Shown here: positions 7,301 to 16,033 of the stretch, piece by piece
Position numbering within the stretch: position 1 is the stretch's first letter
How the letters are laid out: every line of letters starts with the position of its first letter
Origin: CG2-30-46-19 sp034414555
GTDB taxonomy: Bacteria; Chloroflexota; Dehalococcoidia; GIF9; AB-539-J10
Length of the DNA stretch: 32,501 nt
Assembly: GCA_034414555.1 (NCBI GenBank)
Contig: DAOUMA010000012.1
Span: 1-32,501 of the forward strand
Direction: 5' to 3'
Translations under genes and position numbers: made by a program
Notes under the pieces: generated by a model
Databases searched by the model: none
What the model was told of the DNA's origin: nothing
What the model saw: only the letters and a program-made list of their open reading frames with translations

Positions 7301-8479
7301 TTATGATGACATGACAGTCTCTTCAGTTTCCCATACCGGTATATCCCTGGTAAGTTCCTGTAAAAACGTCTTGGAGTCAACGATGCCTTCGGGAGCAAAA
7401 ACACCCTCACCTTTAATCTGTCCCCGGGTAAACATTAAGACTCCCAGCACCGCAGGCAACATGGTAATTAAGTCTGCAGCAGCACCACAACCATAAACAT
7501 ATCGGATAGGTTTACCCTGCCTCTCCCCCTTGACCTCAGTCCTGATCGCTAGCCCGGTGAGCCCAAAATTTCCATACTGCCCAACCTCGCTTATTATAGC
7601 CTCTAGCTCATCTGGAGCAGCTAACTCAGGTATCTTTAAAACTAAGCTGGTCAGAATACTTCTAGCAGACATCGAAATCCCACCTATGGTAACCTCTTTG
7701 AGGCTGGTAAAACCAGCCCTAGCAAAGTATCTTGCCGCCTCAGCAAACATATCAGGCCAGATACCGCCTTTATTGCATACCATCCTTACCCCTTTTATGT
7801 ATCTCGGGATGGTTATCGGCTCAGGATGCCCGACATGGCAAACCTCAAATCTGCCTACCGGGGGAACGAATTCAACCATTTCTGGCTCTGAGTTTGCCGT
7901 GATTTCTAACCACTTACCATCACGGTAAGTCAGCACCTTTCCTGTAATAGCATGGAAATAATGGTCGACAATTGCCGGTCCCTCTGTGGGATCCACCCCA
8001 GTCTGTGCCCAGGATGTGTGAATTTCATCCACTCTATCCAGCTTGTCGGCACCATACCTGGCCATTACATTCATTATCCCTGGCGATGCTCCCAAACCTA
8101 TTATAATGGCAACACCTGCCTGCTTAGCTTCGTCATCCAGATTAAGGCAGCTTTGCGTGGCATCCCAGTCATCGCATATATCCACCAGATTTGTTTTTGC
8201 CTCTATAGCAGCCCTTACCACCCTTTCACCAAAGACATAGAATGGCCCAAGCGTGTTCAATACAACATCGGCATCCTTCATCACATCAACAAGGCTTTCA
8301 TGCTCGCTGGCATCCACTGACCTTACCGATGTTTTGCCACCTACTTCACCAGCAAGCTTGCTGGCCGCCTCAAGGTTCTTATCAGCGATGACTACCTCAA
8401 TATCAGGTGCCCGCTTGACCAGTTCACGAACCCCACAAGCTCCTATATGCCCAGCACCTCCTAACGCTATCACCTTCAT
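7301..8479 (-). CDS. Saccharopine dehydrogenase family NAD(P)-binding protein
   Basis: The 392-residue protein starts with a Rossmann fold, VIALGGAGHIGACGVREL at about 3-20, followed by the family patterns DADVVLNTLGPFY and GLGASPGIMNVMARY. The C-terminal half is the catalytic/dimer domain. Homologues reduce or oxidise amino-acid imines such as saccharopine or carboxynorspermidine, but the substrate cannot be read here because no lysine or polyamine gene is adjacent. The start at 8479 is chosen because AAGGAGGT at 8493-8486 lies 6 nt upstream; a start 18 nt further up would bury that site. TATAAT at 8521-8516 may be its promoter. Confidence 0.85.
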   Translation of the reverse strand: MKVIALGGAGHIGACGVRELVKRAPDIEVVIADKNLEAASKLAGEVGGKTSVRSVDASEHESLVDVMKDADVVLNTLGPFYVFGERVVRAAIEAKTNLVDICDDWDATQSCLNLDDEAKQAGVAIIIGLGASPGIMNVMARYGADKLDRVDEIHTSWAQTGVDPTEGPAIVDHYFHAITGKVLTYRDGKWLEITANSEPEMVEFVPPVGRFEVCHVGHPEPITIPRYIKGVRMVCNKGGIWPDMFAEAARYFARAGFTSLKEVTIGGISMSARSILTSLVLKIPELAAPDELEAIISEVGQYGNFGLTGLAIRTEVKGERQGKPIRYVYGCGAAADLITMLPAVLGVLMFTRGQIKGEGVFAPEGIVDSKTFLQELTRDIPVWETEETVMSS

Positions 8480-8515
8480 TTTTTTACCTCCTTGCATGAT
8501 CTAGATTTATGTACA

Positions 8516-8521
8516 ATTATA
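8516..8521 (-). promoter_or_regulatory. Possible -10 box for the saccharopine-dehydrogenase-like gene
   Basis: A perfect TATAAT reads on the minus strand at 8521-8516, about 37 nt before the start codon at 8479. No convincing -35 is visible at the right distance. Confidence 0.35.
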
Positions 8522-8915
8522 AGCTACACTTCCACATTCTGAGCAATGGTTTTCGCTGGCTACTTAATCAGCCCCCGAAAATCTCTTCTACTTCTGTTCT
8601 TTCTTGGTGAGGCTCATTATATCCCATCCCGTATTCTATATCATTGCTAATCTGTGCTCGAGCTTTTCACCATCATTACAAACGAAAGAGTAGCGAAGGG
8701 TCCAGAGATTGCCTCGTTACGCCACATTATCGTTTTGGAATAACTATGTTATGAGCAGTAATCTCAGGCTCGGTGTGAAACATCCCCTTAGCAAAGCAAA
8801 TAGTATTATAGAAACACACTAGTCTATCAAAGCTGGAGAGAAGATGGAATAAAGGAATATGCATTTGGCTGAGCTGCGCCATGCCTTATTGGTAGAATTG
8901 CAAAAATAAAGTGCA
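8522..8915. other. Intergenic region, nothing recognised
   Basis: About 390 bases between the starts/ends of two minus-strand genes contain no ORF with a plausible start, no clear hairpin with a T-run and none of the dispersed repeats found elsewhere in the window. Confidence 0.5.
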
Positions 8916-10508
8916 CTAGTGCTCAATATAGACCTTGGCCAGGTCAGGAATTCCTAGAGAGGTGAGCTCATAATCTTTGACATAAGGCTTAACTAAAATA
9001 TAATTTTTGCCAAACCATAATGGCAGGCAGGGTGCTTCATCGACAATCTGCTGCTCGGCTTGCTGATACATCGTCAAACGAGTCTCGCTATTCTGCTCGA
9101 TTCCAGCCTGGTCAAGTAAGGCATCCAGCTCAGGATTGTGATAATCAAAGATGTTATTCTCGCTTCCGGTGTGAAACAAATTATCCAGGAAATTATGGGG
9201 GTCAGGATAATCAGCTACCCAGCCAAGTGCAAACATCTCATCCTTTTCCTCACTTAGATGGTACACAAACTTCTCCGATTCCAGCTGTCTTACCTGAACC
9301 TCAACTCCCAGGTTTTGCCGCCATTCTTGAATAATTGCCCCCAAGTAATCAGGAATACCACCACCATAGCCTCCTATGGTGATGGTAATCGGCGGTAAAT
9401 TGGAGACGTTGCCATATTTGGAGGCAGCGATACACTCATTAGCCTTGGTTACATTGTATTCAAGCCCAGTAAGATTCTCATTGTAGCCTGGCATCCCCGG
9501 AGGCAATATACCGTCAGCCTTGTTTACCATGTCTCGGAATATCGATTTAATGATGCGTTCCTTGTCCACAGCATAGCAGAAGGCACGGCGGACATTAACA
9601 TCATCGAAAGGTGGTGCCTCGGTATTGAAGCCAATGTAATATAGGCTGAGCTCAGGAGTTACCGTTAACTGCTGGTGAAATGGACTGGCTTTATCTTCAA
9701 CCAGGTCTATGTAATCCGTGCCAACGGGCATAACATCGATTTCACCATCTTCATACATCGACATAGGATTCCCAGCGAGGATATGAAAGGTAACCTGCTT
9801 AACTTTGGCTAATTCTCCATAATAAAGCTCATTTCTTTCCAGAACCAGAAGCTGCCCCGGGGACCATTCCTTCAACTTGAATGGACCGGTGCCTACTGGA
9901 TGACTCCACCAGTCGCTTCCCGACTCCACATTTGACTGTTCAACTACAAATGCGGTGGGATAAGTAAGTTTGCACAAGAAGTAAGCTTTGGGAGCATCGA
10001 TGGTGACCTGAAGTGTGTAATCATCAATAACCTTGACTCCCGAAATTTCCTCTGCCTTGCCAGCAAGCTTATCATTTACGCCAACGATATCGCCTAAATA
10101 CGTAGCTGCTGTCTGGGAGCCAGTTTTAGGGTCACAAGCTCGCTCCCAGGAATATTTGAAATCTGACGCCTTAACTTCTTTGCCATCGTGAAATTTAACT
10201 CCCTGGCGAAGATGAAAGGTAAATGTCTTGCCATCCTCACTCTTTTCCCAACTTTCAGCAATGTCAGGCACCACCTCCAGTTTATCATCGAGGCGGACTA
10301 ACCCGCTGAAGATTTGCATCACATACATATGAGAGGACATCTCACTGGAAATCGCCGGGTCAAGGGTTATCGGTCCGGTATCCCAGAGGTTGAGGACATC
10401 CTCAGTGGCAGGTGGAGAGCTAACACAGCCAGCCTGTGGTAAGAATAAGGCACAGACTAGAAAAGATAATAATATAAGATGCCAAATTCTTTCCCCAAAA
10501 TTCTTCAA
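8916..10508 (-). CDS. Peptide ABC transporter substrate-binding lipoprotein (SBP_bac_5)
   Basis: An extracytoplasmic oligopeptide-type binding protein. With the TTG start at 10508 it has 530 residues, a hydrophobic signal peptide (about 8-23) and a lipobox LPQAGC with the lipidated C28. The mature part shows the family features: LNLWDTGPITLDPA at the N-terminus, VPDIAESWEKSEDGKTFTFH, and GTGPFKLKEW. The start is set by a TTGA overlap with the upstream stop and AGGGGG 9 nt upstream; a TTG three codons earlier touches that site. No permease or ATPase gene is adjacent, so it is an orphan receptor here. It ends the nfi-prfB-peptidase operon. Ligand unknown. Confidence 0.92.
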   Translation of the reverse strand: MKNFGERIWHLILLSFLVCALFLPQAGCVSSPPATEDVLNLWDTGPITLDPAISSEMSSHMYVMQIFSGLVRLDDKLEVVPDIAESWEKSEDGKTFTFHLRQGVKFHDGKEVKASDFKYSWERACDPKTGSQTAATYLGDIVGVNDKLAGKAEEISGVKVIDDYTLQVTIDAPKAYFLCKLTYPTAFVVEQSNVESGSDWWSHPVGTGPFKLKEWSPGQLLVLERNELYYGELAKVKQVTFHILAGNPMSMYEDGEIDVMPVGTDYIDLVEDKASPFHQQLTVTPELSLYYIGFNTEAPPFDDVNVRRAFCYAVDKERIIKSIFRDMVNKADGILPPGMPGYNENLTGLEYNVTKANECIAASKYGNVSNLPPITITIGGYGGGIPDYLGAIIQEWRQNLGVEVQVRQLESEKFVYHLSEEKDEMFALGWVADYPDPHNFLDNLFHTGSENNIFDYHNPELDALLDQAGIEQNSETRLTMYQQAEQQIVDEAPCLPLWFGKNYILVKPYVKDYELTSLGIPDLAKVYIEH

Positions 10509-11671
10509 GCTACACAACCCCCTAATAATGATAATCCAGCGATTAAAGCAGGATGAGATTGCTTCATTTCGCTTGCTCCAATTACTGGAGAAGTCACTAA
10601 TGATTCTCGCCAGCGAGTATCAAGTCCAACGATATCAAAACCATAAGCCTCAATTAAAGCTTCATCGTAGGTGCTACCCTGCTTAATTAAAGTTAACAAA
10701 TCAAGCATGTTATCTCCGCTATAGTTGTCCAAAAGGTATTCCACCAGACTATAGCTCTCGGCATAGGAAAGATAGGCTTTTTCAGGGTCAGCAGAAAATG
10801 GGCTGCATAAACTGCGAACCGAGATCAGATTGCCTTCAGAGATAGCTTCTTCCAGGCGAGACTTTAACTGAGGAGAAAGCTCACCCTCGTTGTACATTGC
10901 CAACCCTTCATCAAGCCACACGGGCAGCGAGCCATAAGGACTAAAAACTATCTGGTGAACGACTAAATGAGTAAGCTCATGGACTAAGGCTCCTTTCCCC
11001 CAATCAATGTTATCTGGCGAAATGCCAATGGCGATGATGCCAAATTCAGTAAAGGCAACACCCCCAGTCCATTCCTGGGGGAAAATCATCGCTCCCTGCA
11101 ACTCCTGTGACGAGGCATAAACGTAAACGATGACAGGCCTTTCAAGATAAGCACCAAATTCCTGGGTTAACCTGGTAAGTCCTTCCTGACAGGCATTCAT
11201 TAGCTCACTGGCGAATTCACCGTCCCCGTTATACCAAAGAATAGTTATTTCTCCATCAGTCAAGCTTTGCCATTGATAGCGGTCATCCTCAAAGCAAACT
11301 ACAGCAGAGGATGTTTGAAACTCCTCACCATCGGCATCCTTGATAGTCCACCAGTACGTTACCCTTGCCCCCGGAGGCAGGCTTGCCTTCCTCATATCCC
11401 ATACCCAGCTAGTTTTCACCCTTGTTGCCGGAGTAAACTCAGCCCAGCCCTCGCTAACAACCCGAGCATAATTCATCATGTCAACCTGATAATGAAGCCG
11501 AGCATCAACAATATCGGCATTGCTCTCCACCTCAAGGTTAAACGCAAGGGAGTAAGGGAAATCCATGGTTACGCTGCTATCCAGAACCGAAATATCGCTT
11601 TCAGCTTTAACAGGAGAGAAAACCAGTAACAGCAAAAGTGTCAGGATTACCAGACCGATGCGCTTAATCAT
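10505..11671 (-). CDS. Secreted gluzincin metallopeptidase (peptidase MA-like)
   Basis: A 388-residue exported protein with a signal peptide at about 1-23 (cleavage near VKAES). A beta-rich N-terminal domain (about 25-130) precedes a peptidase domain with HELTH at 231-235 and the third zinc ligand E255 in WLDEG, the HExxH-E arrangement of gluzincins of the peptidase MA family. The C-terminus is a short hydrophobic stretch (about 370-388) and may be a weak membrane anchor. Its ATG overlaps the prfB stop (ATGA), and its TGA overlaps the TTG start of the lipoprotein gene. Coupling to a peptide-binding lipoprotein suggests peptide scavenging, which is inference. Confidence 0.85.
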   Translation of the reverse strand: MIKRIGLVILTLLLLLVFSPVKAESDISVLDSSVTMDFPYSLAFNLEVESNADIVDARLHYQVDMMNYARVVSEGWAEFTPATRVKTSWVWDMRKASLPPGARVTYWWTIKDADGEEFQTSSAVVCFEDDRYQWQSLTDGEITILWYNGDGEFASELMNACQEGLTRLTQEFGAYLERPVIVYVYASSQELQGAMIFPQEWTGGVAFTEFGIIAIGISPDNIDWGKGALVHELTHLVVHQIVFSPYGSLPVWLDEGLAMYNEGELSPQLKSRLEEAISEGNLISVRSLCSPFSADPEKAYLSYAESYSLVEYLLDNYSGDNMLDLLTLIKQGSTYDEALIEAYGFDIVGLDTRWRESLVTSPVIGASEMKQSHPALIAGLSLLGGCVA

Positions 11672-12769
11672 TTCTTCTCTACTTTGGAGCGAAGGTAGGC
11701 ATTGATAAACCCGTCCAGCTCTCCATCGAGCACTGCTTCAGCATTGCTAACCTCGAAACCGGTGCGATGGTCTTTCACCATTTTGTAAGGATGAAGGACA
11801 TAGCTCCGAATCTGATTTCCCCACCCAGCCTCAATACGCTCACCCTTGAGCTTTAATTTCTCCTCATCTTTCTTTACACGCTCCACTTCCAGGAGACGCG
11901 CATAAAGGATTCTCAATGCACTTTCTTTATTTTGATGCTGGGAGCGCTGACTCTGGCAAACCGCGGTCAGCCCACTGGGCAGGTGAGTTACCCTGACAGC
12001 GCTGCTTGTCTTTTGCATATGCTGCCCACCAGGACCGCTCGACCTGAAAGTCTCCACCTTCAAATCCCCAGGATTTATGTACAAAGCCACCTCTTCCTCT
12101 GCTTCAGGAAGAACCTCCACCAACACAAAAGAGGTATGCCGGGCATGGTCAGCATCAAAGGGCGAAAGTCGCACCAATCTGTGAACCCCATGCTCACACT
12201 TGAGATAGCCATAAGCGTAGTCCCCTTTAATTCCCAAGATAGCACTTTTAATGCCGGCTTCATCGCCATGGGAAATATCCAATGTCTCAGCGTGATAATC
12301 ATGCCTTTCCGCCCACCTCAAATACATTCTGAGCAACATACTTGCCCAATCCTGCGATTCCGTGCCGCCAGCACCAGCGTGAATGGCAAGTATGGCATTG
12401 TGGGCATCGTATTCGCCACTCAGAACCAGTTGATTTTCCATCTGCTCAAATTGCGAAGTTACTTCCTCCACCCCCATGTTTATCTCTTCACTTAGCGAAG
12501 AGTCACCTTCCTCCTCAGCGAGGCAAACGAGGTCATAAAGGTCAGAAACTTTCTTTTCCAGCTCACGCCAGACACGAATTAGATTCTTCTTCGCTCCCAG
12601 CTCCTGCATCACTGCCCTCGCTCTGGCTGAATCATTCCAGAAGTCAGGATTTGCCGATTCTTGCTCTATCCGAGCAACTTCCTTTTCTTCGCCAGGGATG
12701 TCAAAGATGCTCCATTATTTGTGAGATTTGGTGAAGCAGAGCACCTAGTTTTTCCTTCTGTTCTTCCAT
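11668..12769 (-). CDS. prfB: Peptide chain release factor 2, programmed +1 frameshift
   Basis: RF2 ends translation at UGA and UAA. The full gene needs a +1 shift. Frame 0 begins at the ATG at 12769 behind GGGGAGGA, runs 22 codons and ends CTT TGA C at 12706-12700. Shifting one base gives DIPGEEKEVA and 344 codons in all, total 366 residues, the normal length. Conserved elements are the UGA/UAA-recognising tripeptide SPF (in LSPFDADHARHTSF) and GGQ in SSGPGGQHMQK. Without the shift, only a truncated 314-residue ORF from 12612 would be called. The gene starts 15 nt after nfi and overlaps the peptidase gene by ATGA. Confidence 0.95.
12700..12715 (-). promoter_or_regulatory. RF2 autoregulatory frameshift site
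   Basis: Reading the minus strand, GGAG-CAT-CTT-TGA-C contains the invariant CUU UGA C slippery/stop signal of prfB (12706-12700). A Shine-Dalgarno-like GGAG lies just upstream, as in E. coli where AGGGGG stimulates the shift. Low RF2 slows reading of the TGA and favours shifting, so RF2 controls its own level. Confidence 0.93.
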
Positions 12770-12784
12770 TGTTCCTCCCCAATG

Positions 12785-13486
12785 TTAATCAAATAACTTC
12801 CCTTGCTGACCTGGCTCTATCCTTAAGTTGCCTCCAGCAGCAAGATGAGCTAACCTTGTTGGCTCAGGAAGACGATAGCCGCGACAGCAATTGAGCACCC
12901 ATTTTATCGCTGAGCTAAGGCTAATCTTATGCCCTACGGAAACATATATCGGTTTCGTTCCAAGCTTGGTTTTCAAGGCAGCCCCGATGACCTGACCATC
13001 ATCAACCAGCTGGGCATAGAAGCCAATCTTTTCCTCCACAAGCTTATGAGCACCACAAAGTCTAGATTTAGCACAGCCTATGGTGGGCACATCGAGGAAA
13101 AGCCCTAAATGCGCGGCAAGCCCGAGCCTCCTCGGGTGAGCAATCCCCTGCCCATCGACCAGAACCAGGTCAGGAACACTGGATAATTCTTCATAAGCAG
13201 CTAATATTAACGGAGCTTCCCGGAAGGATAATAACCCCGGTATATAAGGAAAAGTGACTTCCCTTTCCACAGTCTCCACTTCCACTAAATTGAGTCCCGG
13301 GTAATTTAACACCACTACCGCCCCCCGAGCTATACCACGAGAATCAACCGAGGATATATCAACGCCAGCAATCAGGTGAGGATTAACACCATCATCCTCG
13401 GTCAGCACCTTTTTTGCCAGGCTGACCTGCAATGCCTTAGCATGTTCGTGGCTCACATCCCACTGATGCAGTTCATGTATTTTCAT
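12785..13486 (-). CDS. nfi: Endonuclease V (deoxyinosine-specific)
   Basis: Endonuclease V nicks DNA near deoxyinosine formed by adenine deamination. The 233-residue protein carries all hallmark elements: AGVDIS with catalytic D43, the strand-separating wedge PYIPG with Y81, LSFRE with E90, and VDGQGIAHPRRLGLAAHLG with D111. GCAKS and a C-terminal conserved part follow. It heads an operon with prfB, a gluzincin and a lipoprotein. A TTGTCA/TATAAT promoter lies so close that the message would be nearly leaderless. Confidence 0.95.
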   Translation of the reverse strand: MKIHELHQWDVSHEHAKALQVSLAKKVLTEDDGVNPHLIAGVDISSVDSRGIARGAVVVLNYPGLNLVEVETVEREVTFPYIPGLLSFREAPLILAAYEELSSVPDLVLVDGQGIAHPRRLGLAAHLGLFLDVPTIGCAKSRLCGAHKLVEEKIGFYAQLVDDGQVIGAALKTKLGTKPIYVSVGHKISLSSAIKWVLNCCRGYRLPEPTRLAHLAAGGNLRIEPGQQGKLFD

Positions 13487-13494
13487 CTTGGCGA

Positions 13495-13522
13495 ATTATA
13501 AACCATTTTCATGCGGTGACAA
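13495..13522 (-). promoter_or_regulatory. Promoter of the nfi-prfB operon
   Basis: On the minus strand TTGTCA at 13522-13517 and TATAAT at 13500-13495 are separated by 16 bp. Transcription would begin near 13488, about 2 nt before the nfi ATG at 13486. It is divergent from the rpsP promoter. Confidence 0.6.
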
Positions 13523-13541
13523 ATCTAAGACCATGAAGCCA

Positions 13542-13570
13542 TTGACAACTATGATTGCTTAGATAATAAT
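13542..13570 (+). promoter_or_regulatory. Promoter of rpsP-khpA
   Basis: A perfect TTGACA at 13542-13547 is followed by the A/T-rich TAATAAT at 13564-13570 in -10 position. The start would be about 13576, only some 7 nt ahead of the rpsP ATG, and no Shine-Dalgarno site is visible there. Confidence 0.5.
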
Positions 13571-13582
13571 ACTGTTGATTGA

Positions 13583-13918
13583 ATGGTCAAAATCAGATTA
13601 CGTAGAGTAGGTGCTAAACACAAACTATCTTATCGAATAGTGGTAGCCGATAGCCGCTCGCCACGAGATGGAAGATTTATCGAGATTGTCGGGCATTATA
13701 ACCCGTTAACCGACCCGGCCACTATAAATATCAACCAGGAAAAAGTGGTGAAATGGCTTAAACAGGGAGCTCAGCCTACAAACACAGTTTATAGCTTGCT
13801 TCGGAAATCAGGCATTTCAGGCATTATGGATAAACTTGAGCCACAAAAAGGGAACCCTCACCTAACCTCTCCCTTGAAGGGAGAGGAAAAAGGTGAGAGT
13901 GACAAGGAGACAAAATGA
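13583..13918 (+). CDS. rpsP: 30S ribosomal protein S16 with repeat-derived C-terminal tail
   Basis: S16 is a small-subunit assembly protein. Residues 1-85 are canonical: MVKIRLRRVGAKH, YRIVVADSRSPRDGRFIE, VGHYNPLTDP and KVVKWLKQGAQPTNTV. The protein has 111 residues, while most S16 proteins end around 80-90. Residues 91-106 (NPHLTSPLKGEEKGE) are encoded by a dispersed palindrome also present near 32254. The tail is hydrophilic and probably tolerated as a disordered end. No Shine-Dalgarno site precedes the ATG. The stop overlaps the khpA start by ATGA. Confidence 0.95.
   Translation: MVKIRLRRVGAKHKLSYRIVVADSRSPRDGRFIEIVGHYNPLTDPATININQEKVVKWLKQGAQPTNTVYSLLRKSGISGIMDKLEPQKGNPHLTSPLKGEEKGESDKETK
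13855..13900. repeat. Dispersed palindrome inside the 3' end of rpsP
   Basis: Nested inverted repeat: CTCACCT at 13857-13863 with AGGTGAG at 13891-13897, and inside it CCTCTCCCTT at 13866-13875 with AAGGGAGAGG at 13877-13886. The core is nearly identical to the palindrome at 32254-32274 and related to the C-rich block at 16991-17116. It is read in frame as part of S16. Confidence 0.85.
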
Positions 13919-14142
13919 AAGAATTAGTAGAGTATATCGTCAAATCTATCGTAGCTGAGCCAGATAATGTCACCATCACCGAGGAGAATAGCGATGAGGG
14001 CTTATTGATTAAACTGGAGGTTGCTGCTGATGATAAAGGTAGGGTTATCGGCAGAGGAGGTCGGGTAGCTGAGGCAATACGCACTTTACTTCGAGTAAAA
14101 GCAGCCAAAGATAATACCAGAGTCAGGTTACAGATAATGTAA
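13915..14142 (+). CDS. khpA: KH-domain RNA-binding protein KhpA
   Basis: A 75-residue single KH-domain protein of the YlqC/KhpA family, which binds small RNAs, often with KhpB, and affects cell division in Gram-positive bacteria. It starts MKELVEYIVKSIV and carries the RNA-binding GxxG loop in GRVIGRGGRVAEAIRTLL. It overlaps rpsP by 4 nt, the widespread rpsP-khpA pairing; rimM and trmD, often next, are absent. It is convergent with atpC, 8 nt away, with no visible terminator between. Confidence 0.95.
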   Translation: MKELVEYIVKSIVAEPDNVTITEENSDEGLLIKLEVAADDKGRVIGRGGRVAEAIRTLLRVKAAKDNTRVRLQIM

Positions 14143-14150
14143 CCCGGCTT

Positions 14151-14570
14151 TTATATTCCCTTCTTGCGGCGTCTTCTTTCCGCCACTTTTATTCGTGCTA
14201 ACGAGCGCCGCAAAGCAGCTTCAGCGGCAGCGGTATCCATTTCTGGTGGTCTAGTCTTGAGGATTTCCTCAGCACGGCGTCTGGCAGCTTCGGCACGCTC
14301 CATATCAATTTCTTCAGCACGCTCACAAGCATCTGCCAGAATAATCACCTTATCAGGACGCACCTCAAGAAAGCCACCGCTTATCGCCAGGTAGTGTTCT
14401 TCATCATCCTTTTTGATAAGCAAGTCTCCAGGTTGAAGCATGGTCATCAAAGGAGCATGATGAGGTAAAATGCCCAGCTGTCCCTCTATTCCCCAGGCTA
14501 CCACCTCGCTAACATCGTCAGCGAAGACTGTTCTTTCCGCAGTGACAATTTCAAGCCTCAATGTGGCCAC
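14151..14570 (-). CDS. atpC: ATP synthase F1 epsilon subunit
   Basis: The epsilon subunit sits on the central stalk and regulates hydrolysis. The 139-residue protein has the N-terminal beta-sandwich (TLRLEIVTAERTVFADDVSEV, IEGQLGILPHHAPLMTMLQPG) and a C-terminal two-helix hairpin rich in Arg, Ala and Glu (about 88-139). It starts with GTG, whose G is the last base of the atpD stop TAG. It is the last gene of the operon. Confidence 0.97.
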   Translation of the reverse strand: MATLRLEIVTAERTVFADDVSEVVAWGIEGQLGILPHHAPLMTMLQPGDLLIKKDDEEHYLAISGGFLEVRPDKVIILADACERAEEIDMERAEAARRRAEEILKTRPPEMDTAAAEAALRRSLARIKVAERRRRKKGI

Positions 14571-15964
14571 TACTCTTTCCCCATCTTCTTAGCTTTTTCC
14601 ACCGCTTCGTCAATAGTGCCTACCAGCCAGAAGGCAGCCTCAGGAAGGTCATCATGCTTCCCTTCCAAAATTTCCTTGAAGCCGCGCACTGTTTCCTTAA
14701 CAGGTACATATTTACCGGGGGTGCCGGTAAATTGCTCAGCGACATGAAACGGCTGAGAACAGAACCTCTGGATGCGGCGGGCACGATGCACGGTAAGCTT
14801 ATCCTCCTCGCTTAATTCCTCCATACCCAAAATGGCGATGATATCCTGCAGCTCTTTATATCGCTGTAATGTCCGTTGTACCCCTCGAGCCACCTGATAG
14901 TGTTCCTCCCCGACGATAGCGGGGTCAAGTATTCTCGATGTTGAAGTTAAGGGGTCAACAGCGGGGTATATACCCAACTCAGCGATAGAACGCTCCAAAG
15001 CAACAACAGCATCGAGATGACCGTAGGTAGCCACAATGCCGGGGTCAGTATAGTCATCAGCAGGCACATAAATAGCCTGAAAGGAGGTGATTGCCCCCTT
15101 TTTGGTAGTGGTAATCCTCTCCTCCAGCTCACCAACATCGGTGCCCAATGTCGGCTGGTATCCCACCGCTGAGGGCATGCGCCCGAGAAGGGCAGATAAT
15201 TCCATATTGGCCAGAACATAGCGATATATGTTATCAATAAACAACAGGACATCCTGCCCCTCAACATCGCGGAAATACTCCGCCATAGTCACCCCGGTTA
15301 ATCCTACCCGAGAGCGAACGCCAGGGCTTTCATTCATCTGTCCAAAGACAAGAACGGTCCGGTCTATAACCCCCGACCGCTGCATCTCCAGCCACAGGTC
15401 ATTGCCTTCACGTGACCTTTCACCTATACCGGCAAAAACGGAAAAACCACCGTGCTCAGTGGCGATGTTACGAATCAGCTCCATAATGATAACCGTCTTG
15501 CCTACGCCAGCACCACCATACGCCCCAACCTTTCCCCCTCTGGTGAAAGGTGTGATTAAGTCCATAACCTTGAGCCCCGTCTCCAACATTTGAGGAGTTG
15601 CTTCCTGTTCCTCTAGAGAAGGTGGGGGGCGGTGAATAGGATATCTCTGCTCCGCTTTCACCTCACCAAGTCCATCCAAGGGTTCACCGAAAACATTGAA
15701 TAGCCTCCCCAGGGTTGCTCTTCCCACAGGCACGGTAATTGGAGTTCCCATATCGATAGCCTCAGCTCCTCGCGCCAAACCATCGGTAGGAGTTAAGGCA
15801 ACACCACGAACCCAGTTATTGCCAACATGGTGCTGAGCCTCAACAACAACTTTGCCCCCATCCATGGGAATCTCTATGCCATTATTTATCGCCGGCAATT
15901 CATCAGGGGGGAACTCCATATCAACCACTGTGCCGATGATTTGGACTACTTTACCCTTTGCCAT
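14570..15964 (-). CDS. atpD: ATP synthase F1 beta subunit
   Basis: The catalytic F1 subunit, 464 residues. Walker A GGAGVGKT is at about 150-157, followed by GERSREGNDLW with the catalytic glutamate and the Walker B strand DVLLFIDNIYRY. A DELSEED-type loop appears as EELSEED before DKLTVHRARRIQRF. AGGAGGT precedes the ATG. A 69-nt gap to atpG contains a fragment gtcattgcga of the dispersed repeat family. Confidence 0.98.
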   Translation of the reverse strand: MAKGKVVQIIGTVVDMEFPPDELPAINNGIEIPMDGGKVVVEAQHHVGNNWVRGVALTPTDGLARGAEAIDMGTPITVPVGRATLGRLFNVFGEPLDGLGEVKAEQRYPIHRPPPSLEEQEATPQMLETGLKVMDLITPFTRGGKVGAYGGAGVGKTVIIMELIRNIATEHGGFSVFAGIGERSREGNDLWLEMQRSGVIDRTVLVFGQMNESPGVRSRVGLTGVTMAEYFRDVEGQDVLLFIDNIYRYVLANMELSALLGRMPSAVGYQPTLGTDVGELEERITTTKKGAITSFQAIYVPADDYTDPGIVATYGHLDAVVALERSIAELGIYPAVDPLTSTSRILDPAIVGEEHYQVARGVQRTLQRYKELQDIIAILGMEELSEEDKLTVHRARRIQRFCSQPFHVAEQFTGTPGKYVPVKETVRGFKEILEGKHDDLPEAAFWLVGTIDEAVEKAKKMGKE

Positions 15965-16033
15965 GTATTACCTCCTGCCTGTTAATGTCATTGCGACCCT
16001 GAACCATTCGCTTCTTGTCATTTATTAACCTCC

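Noticed and set aside
11668..12612. RF2 as a 314-residue protein starting at ATG 12612
   Set aside because: The sequence upstream continues RF2 in the same frame up to a CTT TGA C shift site with a proper start at 12769.
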